From Deltaproteobacteria bacterium (GTDB lineage Bacteria > Myxococcota_A > UBA9042), in NCBI GenBank assembly GCA_020632665.1, contig JACKFC010000030.1:1-56186 (forward strand): a stretch of 56,186 nucleotides of DNA, in the 5' to 3' direction. Position numbers and translations under genes: made by a program. Shown piece after piece: positions 1 to 6,018 of the stretch (positions are counted from its first letter, which is position 1; each line of letters starts with the position of its first letter). The notes below the pieces were generated by a model, which ran no database searches, had not been told where the DNA came from, and saw only the letters and a program-made list of their open reading frames with translations.

Positions 1-290
1 CGGACCGAGCGAGGACCAGGGCCGGCGAGCAGGCCGATGCGCTCTTCGCCGCTGCGGCCGAAAAATTCGCTGCGGCGCTCGCCGTCAAGCCGGACAATCA
101 CAATGCGCTCTTCAACCTCGCGTGCCTCCACGGCCTTCGCGGCGACGTAGCGGGCTGCATTGCGGCATTGGAGCGCCGCCTGAAGGTTCGGCCGACGCTG
201 ACACAGGCCAATCTCGACGCAGATCACGACTTCGACGCTGTACGAAGCGATCCTCGCTTCACCGCCTTCCGAGAACGACTCGCGCCTTGA
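1..290 (+). CDS. TPR-repeat protein, C-terminal end only
   Basis: The first 96 codons are open in the frame whose codons begin at base 3, and the gene starts outside the window. The translation has a TPR helix pair (around AAEKFAAALAVKPDNHNALF, then LACLHGLRGDVAGCIAALE). It ends with the motif that usually closes such arrays: a DADHDFDAVRSDPRF stretch followed by a short final helix and TGA at 288-290. TPR arrays are protein-interaction scaffolds, and no catalytic domain is visible in this fragment. The last 32 bases overlap the 3' end of a small gene on the other strand. Function beyond TPR cannot be assigned because the N-terminus is missing. Confidence 0.8.
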   Translation, partial: DRARTRAGEQADALFAAAAEKFAAALAVKPDNHNALFNLACLHGLRGDVAGCIAALERRLKVRPTLTQANLDADHDFDAVRSDPRFTAFRERLAP

Positions 291-546
291 AGCTCTTTGC
301 TTCGGCACTGGGCGCTAGGATCCAGGCGTGCTCTGTGACGCGATCGCCGTTGAGGGCGGACGGGGTGCTCTGCGCCGACTGGGCCCCGAAGGTTTCGCGC
401 TCCTGACCGACGCATCTGTCGACATCGTCCGCGCTGCCGAGCTGCAGCTGCGTCGGTTCCGCCGCCGTCGCCGGGCGCACGGCGGCCAGCAGCGCGAAGA
501 GCGCGACCGTGGTGATGGTGCGTCGGCAGCGATCCAACCTGGGCAT
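259..546 (-). CDS. small exported protein of unknown function
   Basis: A 95-residue frame starts at ATG 546, with an AGGAGG Shine-Dalgarno 5 bases upstream. The N-terminus looks like a signal peptide: basic residues (RLDRCRR), a hydrophobic core (TVALFALLAAV) and a cleavage site around ATAAEPT. The mature part is about 65 residues, hydrophilic, with one Cys. Codons are GC-rich at position 3 for the first two thirds and less so near the end. It converges on, and slightly overlaps, the TPR gene at the window start. I recognise no family. It could be a recently truncated gene, but the ribosome site plus signal peptide make a real start likely. Confidence 0.5.
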   Translation of the reverse strand: MPRLDRCRRTITTVALFALLAAVRPATAAEPTQLQLGSADDVDRCVGQERETFGAQSAQSTPSALNGDRVTEHAWILAPSAEAKSFKARVVLGRR

Positions 547-763
547 GGCATCCTCCTGCGGCGATCCCGTCGCCATCCTGAACGATCGTCGGGTGGACTG
601 GCCAGCCGGGGCGGTTCGGCGGCCGCGCGGCTGCGATTGTTTCCAAATGGTTTCCAGCACTGATCCTCTCGATGAATTCTGCGTCCGGCGCGTGGACGAC
701 GGCGCGCGGGATGGCGAGGGTGCCGGCGCGGCCTCTTCCCCTGGGCCGCCGTGCGAGGCTCGA
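547..763. promoter_or_regulatory. divergent intergenic region upstream of amt
   Basis: This 217-base gap lies between the small exported protein and amt, which are transcribed away from each other, so it should hold both promoters. A less GC-rich patch around 637-685 contains two direct TTTCCA copies (one in GTTTCCAAATGG, one in GGTTTCCAGC). I looked for a sigma-54 site (GG-N10-GC with TTGC), which often drives amt genes, and did not find a convincing one. Confidence 0.3.
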
Positions 764-2338
764 ATGCAACCCACCATCAACGCCGCCGACACCGCCTGGA
801 TGCTCGTCTCGACCGCTTTGGTCCTGCTGATGATCCCCGGTCTGGCGCTCTTCTACGCCGGCATGGTGCGGGCCAAGAATATCCTCGCGACGATGATGCA
901 GTCGATGATCGCGCTCGGCATCGTCGGCACCCTCTGGGTCACCGTGGGCTACGCGATCGCGTTCGGCGACGACGTCGGCGGCATGGGCCTGGTCGGCTGG
1001 TCGAGCGATTTCGTCCTGCTCCGCGGCGTCGCTCCGAGCGCGGTCTGGCCCGATACGGGCGTGCCGATCTACGTCCACGCGATGTTCCAGGGCATGTTCG
1101 CGATCATCACGCCGGCGCTGATCTCCGGCGCATTGGCGGAGCGGCTCCGCTTCTCCCGCTGGTGCCTCTTCGTCGCCCTCTGGTCGGTCGGCGTCTACGC
1201 CCCGCTGGCCCACATGGTCTGGCATCCGAAGGGCTGGCTCTTCGAACTCGGCGCGCTCGACTTCGCCGGCGGCACGGTGGTCCACATCGCGGCGGGCGTC
1301 TCGGCGCTGGTCGCGACGCGGATGCTGCGCGCCCGAACCGGCTGGCCCGAGCGCCCGATCCACCCCTCGAGCGCCGCCAATACGCTGCTCGGCGCGGGGC
1401 TGCTCTGGTTCGGCTGGTTCGGCTTCAATGGTGGCTCGGCCCTGGCCGCCAACGCCGCCGCCGGCCTCGCGCTGACGGTGACCCACGTCGCTGCCTCGGC
1501 CGGCGCGCTCTGCTGGACGCTGGTCGAGTGGCGCAAGGCCGGTCAGCCGACGGCGATCGGCTTCGCTTCGGGCGCGGTCGCTGGCCTGGTCGGGATCACG
1601 CCCGCGGCTGGCTTCGTCGGCCCCGGCTCGGCGATCCTGATCGGCGTCGTCTCGGCGGTGGGCTGCTTCTACGTGGTCACCTCGAAGCAGCGCCTCGGCC
1701 TGGACGACGCGCTCGACGCCTTCGGTGTGCACGGTGTCGGCGGGGCGATCGGCGCGCTGTTGACCGGCGTCCTGGCCACCGGCTCGCTCTACGGTGGCGA
1801 CGGCGGCTGGCTCTTCGACGGCAAGATCGCCCAGGTCGGCGTGCAGGCGCTCTCGATCGTCGCGACCATCGCGTTCGCTGCTCCGCTGACGGCGCTGATG
1901 ATCTACGCCTTGGGCCGCGAGAGCCTGGTGGTCGACGTGCGCGACGAAGAGGCCGGCCTCGACGCCGCGCTGCACGGCGAGCGCGCCTGGGACCTCTCGG
2001 AAGACGCCGTGGTCGCCCTCGACGTCGTGCCGCGCGCCGCCGAGCGGCCGCCGGTGATCGTCACCCTCGAGATCGACGTCAGCGGCATCTCGACCGCCGC
2101 GCTGCACGCGCGCTGGTCCGAGCTCTGCAGCGTCGCTTCGGAGGCTCGCTCGGTCGCGCTGGTCGCGCTGCAGCCGTACGTCGCCCGACTCAACGGCTCG
2201 ACCTTCCGCGTCGTCGGGCTCGCCCCGGAAGAGGCCTGCGCCCTGATCGAGCGCGCCTTGCCCGGTTGCTCCGCGACCTTGGCCGGCGAGCCGATCGTCC
2301 ACCGCTCGCCGCGCGAGGCCGGCGTCGCGCTCGCCTGA
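764..2338 (+). CDS. amt: ammonium transporter Amt with extra C-terminal domain
   Basis: The 524-residue protein is an Amt/MEP/Rh ammonium channel. The N-terminus INAADTAWMLVSTALVLLM and the FYAGMVRAKN motif are those of bacterial Amt proteins, and about 11 hydrophobic helices follow. The FNGGSALAANAAA and DALDAFGVHGVGG segments, which carry pore histidine regions, are intact. The start at ATG 764 is chosen because family homology begins just after it; longer in-frame starts would add non-homologous sequence. After the usual cytoplasmic tail (DVRDEEAGLDAALHGE), which normally binds PII, there are about 80 further residues with alternating strand and helix character (PPVIVTLEIDVSG onward). This addition is not part of a standard Amt. 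The gene is followed after 27 bases by a PII gene, so the two are probably co-transcribed. Confidence 0.95.
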   Translation: MQPTINAADTAWMLVSTALVLLMIPGLALFYAGMVRAKNILATMMQSMIALGIVGTLWVTVGYAIAFGDDVGGMGLVGWSSDFVLLRGVAPSAVWPDTGVPIYVHAMFQGMFAIITPALISGALAERLRFSRWCLFVALWSVGVYAPLAHMVWHPKGWLFELGALDFAGGTVVHIAAGVSALVATRMLRARTGWPERPIHPSSAANTLLGAGLLWFGWFGFNGGSALAANAAAGLALTVTHVAASAGALCWTLVEWRKAGQPTAIGFASGAVAGLVGITPAAGFVGPGSAILIGVVSAVGCFYVVTSKQRLGLDDALDAFGVHGVGGAIGALLTGVLATGSLYGGDGGWLFDGKIAQVGVQALSIVATIAFAAPLTALMIYALGRESLVVDVRDEEAGLDAALHGERAWDLSEDAVVALDVVPRAAERPPVIVTLEIDVSGISTAALHARWSELCSVASEARSVALVALQPYVARLNGSTFRVVGLAPEEACALIERALPGCSATLAGEPIVHRSPREAGVALA

Positions 2339-2365
2339 GCCTGACCCCGCCGAAGGAAGAACCCG

Positions 2366-2707
2366 ATGAAATACGTGATTGCCATCATCCGGCCGGATCG
2401 CCTCGACGAGGTGCAGCGGGCGCTGCTCGAGCGGGATATCTACCTGATGACCATCTCCGAGGTGCGCGGCTGCGGCCGGCAGCGCGGCGCTGTCGAGCAG
2501 GTCCGCGGTCGGCAGATGTTGCGCATGGTCGACAAGATCAAGCTCGAGATGGCGGTGAACGACGAGTTCGTCGACGCCGCGGTCGACGCCATCACCCTCG
2601 GCGCGCGCACCGGCGAGACCGGCGACGGCAAGATCTTCGTGCTACCGCTCGAGGAGTGCGTCCACGTCCGGACCGGCACCAGCGGCCCGAGCGCGATCGG
2701 CCCGTAG
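2366..2707 (+). CDS. glnK: PII nitrogen-regulatory protein without the uridylylation tyrosine
   Basis: This 113-residue protein is a PII (GlnB/GlnK) trimer-forming signal protein. It has the N-terminal MKYVIAIIRPDRLDEV, the GCGRQRG approach to the T-loop, and the GDGKIFVLPLEE and VRTGTSG nucleotide-binding segments. It presumably senses ATP/ADP and 2-oxoglutarate and gates the Amt encoded just upstream. In the T-loop the canonical Tyr46 and Tyr51 are replaced (EQVRGRQM, giving Val46 and Met51), and the loop is one residue shorter than in E. coli GlnB. Uridylylation at Tyr51 is therefore impossible. A ribosome site, AAGGAAGA, lies 6-7 bases before ATG 2366. Placement beside amt favours the GlnK role. 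Confidence 0.93.
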   Translation: MKYVIAIIRPDRLDEVQRALLERDIYLMTISEVRGCGRQRGAVEQVRGRQMLRMVDKIKLEMAVNDEFVDAAVDAITLGARTGETGDGKIFVLPLEECVHVRTGTSGPSAIGP

Positions 2708-2718
2708 CTGCCTCGGCT

Positions 2719-2733
2719 GCCGCGACCCGCGGC
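2719..2733. terminator. possible bidirectional hairpin terminator
   Basis: GCCGCG-ACC-CGCGGC forms a 6-bp GC stem with a 3-base loop. It sits exactly between the convergent stops of glnK (2707) and the TPR gene (2734). No T-run follows on either strand, so it is only a weak terminator candidate. Confidence 0.4.
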
Positions 2734-3513
2734 TCAGAACGCGACGTGCAGCCCGAGGCCGCGACCACCGGGCCAGAGCGTCACGGTGGCCGGCGTCTTC
2801 GGCGAGAGCGCGAGCAAGACCACACCGATGCCGACTCCGGCGACGGCGCCGCCTGCCAAACCCCAGCCCAGCGCGTAGTCGGCGTTGATGTCGTTCTGCC
2901 GTTGCGACGCCGTGGTCGGGTCGATGCCGACGATCTTGCCGTTGCCGTCGCGCACCGCGAGGGCGGCGTCGAGCGAGCTCTGCTCACCGAGCGCGCCGGA
3001 GAAGACGATCCCCGATCCGATGCCGAGCAGGGCGCCGCTGGCCAGAAGGACCCAGCCGACGGTGCGCCGCGTGCTGCCGTCGGTCGCTGTGGGGCCAGCG
3101 GCGGGTCCGACCGGCGATGTGCCGGCCGTCGGCCGTTTGCGCGCTGCGTGGACGGCGCTCAACGCGGCGCGGACCTCATCGAGGTGGCGCTGCGCCTGCT
3201 GACGCATCGTCGCGGTGGCGCCACCGTGCCGCAGCGTCGCGACGAAGCCGGCCTCGGCGGCCTCGAGCTGGCCGGCGAGCTGGGCGGCGCGCGCCGCGTT
3301 GTAGCCGTAGGCCGGATCGTCCGGATCGGCGTCCGCGGCGGCGCGGTAGAGCTGCGCGGCCTTTTCGTACGAGCGCGCTTGGTAGAGGTCGTAGGCGCGT
3401 GCGGCGAGCGCGCGGGCGGCGACCGGATCCCGCGCGACGGCGTAGGCGCAGCGGGCCGGCGCGCCGAGGGCGAAGAGGGTCGTGAGGAGCGCGGTGAGCA
3501 GCACCTTGAACAC
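2734..3513 (-). CDS. exported TPR protein with two C-terminal membrane segments
   Basis: With a GTG start at 3513 the protein has 259 residues. It opens with a clear signal peptide (MFKVLLTALLTTLFALG, cut near APARCAYA). A TPR-like helical repeat follows (AARAYDLYQARSYEKAAQLY and AAADADPDDPAYGYNAARAA, to about residue 130). After a Pro/Thr linker come two hydrophobic Gly-rich helices (TVGWVLLASGALLGIGSGI and WGLAGGAVAGVGIGVVLLA). The frame stays open back to an ATG at 3687, but that would bury the signal peptide and run into the tonB promoter, so I prefer 3513. The ribosome site there is weak (GACGAAG). TPR plus paired C-terminal helices is common among cell-envelope proteins of this group. 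The precise role is unknown. Confidence 0.72.
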   Translation of the reverse strand: MFKVLLTALLTTLFALGAPARCAYAVARDPVAARALAARAYDLYQARSYEKAAQLYRAAADADPDDPAYGYNAARAAQLAGQLEAAEAGFVATLRHGGATATMRQQAQRHLDEVRAALSAVHAARKRPTAGTSPVGPAAGPTATDGSTRRTVGWVLLASGALLGIGSGIVFSGALGEQSSLDAALAVRDGNGKIVGIDPTTASQRQNDINADYALGWGLAGGAVAGVGIGVVLLALSPKTPATVTLWPGGRGLGLHVAF

Positions 3514-3712
3514 CTTCGTCGACGTCGATTGCGGCAACGTCGACGCGCACCCGATCCGTGGGGCGTCGGCGCGTGGAGCGAGGTCCGAATGCGGCGGTCG
3601 TGCGTTCACGCCGCCGATGCTCGGGGGTCGGCGCTGCTGCGTCAACGGTCGATCCGGCCTTGCGGCGGCCGGATCGAGGCCTAGCATTGGGGCCCGGTGG
3701 ATCGCGCGATGT

Positions 3713-3748
3713 TGAGAATCACTTTCAGTCCTTGAAATTCGTTTTCAA
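3713..3748 (+). promoter_or_regulatory. tandem Fur-like boxes over the tonB promoter
   Basis: TGAGAATCACTTTCA (3713-3727) matches the 7-1-7 Fur consensus TGATAATnATTATCA at 11 of 14 positions. A second site, TGAAATTCGTTTTCA (3733-3747), matches at 10 of 14 and lies within the palindrome TTGAAA-N5-TTTCAA (3732-3748). The two sites are 20 bp apart, two helical turns. The second overlaps a candidate promoter, TTGAAA (3732-3737), 16 bp, TACGAT (3754-3759). This is what iron-dependent repression of tonB would look like. The assignment is by pattern only. Confidence 0.6.
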
Positions 3749-3785
3749 CAGTGTACGATTCCGCGGCTCCGAAGGAGGCTCCTTG

Positions 3786-4664
3786 TTGCAGACCGCCCGA
3801 CCCAACTTGCTCCCGATGCGCCCCGCCGCTCGCGCGCGCGTCGTCGGGATCGATGCGGCCGAGCCGGGCAGCCTGCGCTGGATCATCGCCGCGTCGGCTG
3901 CGCTGCACGTCGGCGCGCTGCTCTGGGCGACCTACGGCCTGCCGCAGGGCGGGCCCAAGGTCATCGTCGACCCGGCGGATCTGGTCCGCGTGGTCCACGC
4001 CGACGTCGCCCTGCCCAAGCCGCCCGAGCCGCCCGCGGCGGTCGTGCCGCCGCCGAAGCCCGAGCCGATCCAGCTCGCGGCCGCGCCCGCGCCGCAGCCC
4101 GAGCAGCCGAAGAAGAAGACCCGCAAGCGCCGCAAGCGCGCCCAGCCGACCCCGCCCGCACCCTTCGAGTCCGAGCAGGCCCGCGAGCCCTCGCCGTCGG
4201 CGGAAGCGCCCCCGGCCTCGGTGCCGGCGATGCCGCTCGCGGCCGGTGCAGGCAGCGTCGAGGTCCCCTCGGCCCCGCCGGCTTCGGGTGAGGCCGACAC
4301 CGACGGCCCGGCGGACGCCGACGCCCCGGCAGGGGACGGCGAGGGCGTGCCGGACGGCGTCTTGCTCGGAGGCTACGGCGAGCGTCTGCGTCGCCGTGTC
4401 GCACGGCAGCAGCGCTATCCCGGCGAGGCGATGGACGAGGGCTGGACCGGCACGGTCGAGGTCGAGGTGCGCGTCGCCCGCGACGGTACGCTCGTCGGCT
4501 CGCCCAAGGTCGTCCGCAGCAGCGGCCACGCCGTCCTCGACCGCGAGGCCGTCCGCATGGTCCGCGCCGCGGCGCCGTTCACCGCGTTGCCGCAAGGGCT
4601 GCGCGGCGACGTCGCCACCCTGAACGTGCCGATCGTCTTCGAGCTCGAAGACGAGGATTTCTGA
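3786..4664 (+). CDS. tonB: TonB energy-transducing protein
   Basis: This 292-residue protein couples inner-membrane proton motive force to outer-membrane TonB-dependent receptors. It has a single N-terminal membrane segment (WIIAASAALHVGALLWATYG). A long periplasmic Pro-rich spacer follows (KPPEPPAAVVPPPKPEP), then a basic stretch (KKKTRKRRKR) and an acidic linker. It ends in the TonB C-terminal domain (RQQRYPGEAMDEGWTGTVEV to VPIVFEL, last 95 residues). There is no ATG at the front. A strong AAGGAGG ribosome site at 3772-3778 is 7 bases before TTG 3786 (TTG 3783 and ATG 3816 are alternatives). No exbB or exbD genes are nearby, so its motor partners lie elsewhere. Fur-like boxes sit in its promoter, consistent with iron control. 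Confidence 0.9.
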   Translation: MQTARPNLLPMRPAARARVVGIDAAEPGSLRWIIAASAALHVGALLWATYGLPQGGPKVIVDPADLVRVVHADVALPKPPEPPAAVVPPPKPEPIQLAAAPAPQPEQPKKKTRKRRKRAQPTPPAPFESEQAREPSPSAEAPPASVPAMPLAAGAGSVEVPSAPPASGEADTDGPADADAPAGDGEGVPDGVLLGGYGERLRRRVARQQRYPGEAMDEGWTGTVEVEVRVARDGTLVGSPKVVRSSGHAVLDREAVRMVRAAAPFTALPQGLRGDVATLNVPIVFELEDEDF

Positions 4665-4670
4665 TCCACC

Positions 4671-6008
4671 TTGCGTCGTGATCGCGCGTCCGGCTACGGC
4701 GTCCGCACCGTGCACCTCCACGTTCGGACGGGCACGCACCTGCTCGCCGGTACCGAGGCGCGGGTCTGGCTGCGCCTGCACGGCGACGACGAAACGACGC
4801 AATGGTTCGCCGTTTCTTCGGAGTCCGGCGCGTTCCGGCGCGGTGAAGTCGACGAGGTCGTGCTGCGCCTCGGCCCGAAGGTCGACCCAGGCCCGATTCG
4901 GCGGATCGACGTCTACCACGACGACGCAGGGGCCTTCTCGGGCTGGTATCTCGACCAGATCGAGGTCGGGGGCGAAGCGCTGCACTACGATTGTTGGCTC
5001 GCCGCCGACGAGCCGCCCTATCGCCTCGACGCGTCCTCGCTCTTCGACGAGCAGTTGCGCGCCTACGACCTGCGCATCCGAACTTCCGAGGCGCTCTTCG
5101 CCGGGACCGACGCCCGCGTCTTCCTGCAGATCTTCGGCAGCCGCGCGACGACCCCGTGGATTCGCCTGCACGATCCCTCGCATCACCTCTTCGCGTCGGG
5201 GCAGACCGACGAGCTGCGGATCTTCGCCGAAGACGTCGGCGCCCTGGTCGGCGTCTGGATTCGGCACGATAGCGCGGGGCTGCTCGACGGCTGGCGGCTG
5301 GACTGGATCGAGGTCGATGGCCGGCAGTTGAGCTTCGATCGCTGGCTCGCCCGCAGCCGCGGCAACGGCCGGATCGACGCCTTCCACCGCGTCGTGCCGT
5401 GGATCGACGCGCAGCGACCGCTCTCGCTCAGCCTTTGCACCTTCGCCGGCCTGGAGCAGCAGGCCGAGCGGGCGCTGCAGCGCGATCTCGAATCGCTCGA
5501 CCACCTCCTCGGTCGGCACGGACTCGAGATCCGTCGCGCCGACCGCGAACTCGACTTCGTCCTGCCCGAGCCCTGGGTCGCGTGGCAGGCGCGGCACGCC
5601 GATCCGCACGCGTTGCTCGACGCCGTCGCCGACGCCCGCCGCGCTGCGCTGCCCGCCCGCGCCTCCCGCGTCGTGCCGGTCTGGTATGGCGGCAAGCTCG
5701 AGCTGCACAGGACGTTGCATCCCGGCCTCTCCCGCGAGCGCAACGGCGTCTTCCTCAGCCTGCCGTCGCAGCACGATGCCAGCATCGGCCACGAGATCGG
5801 CCGGTTCTTCGGCCTCGCGCCGTCGTACGGCTGCGAAGATCCCGATGGTCCGAGCTCGCGCCTGCGCCACCTGCGCAACCCCAGCGACGTCCTCGATGGG
5901 CACCGCTCCAACGTGATGAGCATGTCCGACGCGCCGCTGCGCGATCAGGGCTTCACCGCCGGCCAATTCGACGCGATGGCGCTGCGGATGCTGCGCTACG
6001 TCGGCTGA
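4671..6008 (+). CDS. tandem PLAT domains fused to a degenerate metallopeptidase-like domain
   Basis: The 445-residue protein has two PLAT/LH2 beta-sandwich domains. The first spans about residues 10-115 (VRTGTHLLAGTEARVWL to SGWYLDQIEVGG), the second about 123-230 (AYDLRIRTSEALFAGTDARV to LDGWRLDWIEVDG). PLAT domains mediate lipid, membrane or protein contacts. The C-terminal 200 residues look like a metzincin-type peptidase: a helix with GHEIGRFFGLAPSYG and a downstream Met-turn-like NVMSMSD. However, the zinc motif HExxHxxGxxH reads HEIGRFFGLAP, so two of the three ligand histidines are Arg and Pro. Catalysis by the usual mechanism is not expected. It starts with TTG 7 bases after the tonB stop and is probably co-transcribed with it. 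No signal peptide is seen, so export is uncertain. Confidence 0.72.
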   Translation: MRRDRASGYGVRTVHLHVRTGTHLLAGTEARVWLRLHGDDETTQWFAVSSESGAFRRGEVDEVVLRLGPKVDPGPIRRIDVYHDDAGAFSGWYLDQIEVGGEALHYDCWLAADEPPYRLDASSLFDEQLRAYDLRIRTSEALFAGTDARVFLQIFGSRATTPWIRLHDPSHHLFASGQTDELRIFAEDVGALVGVWIRHDSAGLLDGWRLDWIEVDGRQLSFDRWLARSRGNGRIDAFHRVVPWIDAQRPLSLSLCTFAGLEQQAERALQRDLESLDHLLGRHGLEIRRADRELDFVLPEPWVAWQARHADPHALLDAVADARRAALPARASRVVPVWYGGKLELHRTLHPGLSRERNGVFLSLPSQHDASIGHEIGRFFGLAPSYGCEDPDGPSSRLRHLRNPSDVLDGHRSNVMSMSDAPLRDQGFTAGQFDAMALRMLRYVG

Positions 6009-6018
6009 TGCGGCCGCG

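Noticed and set aside
547..763. Sigma-54 promoter for amt
   Set aside because: TGGCCAGCC and similar sequences lack the -12 TTGC at the correct distance.
751..3684. A 977-codon plus-strand frame across amt, glnK and the TPR gene
   Set aside because: Arg-rich translation without domains, spanning three well-supported genes in other frames.
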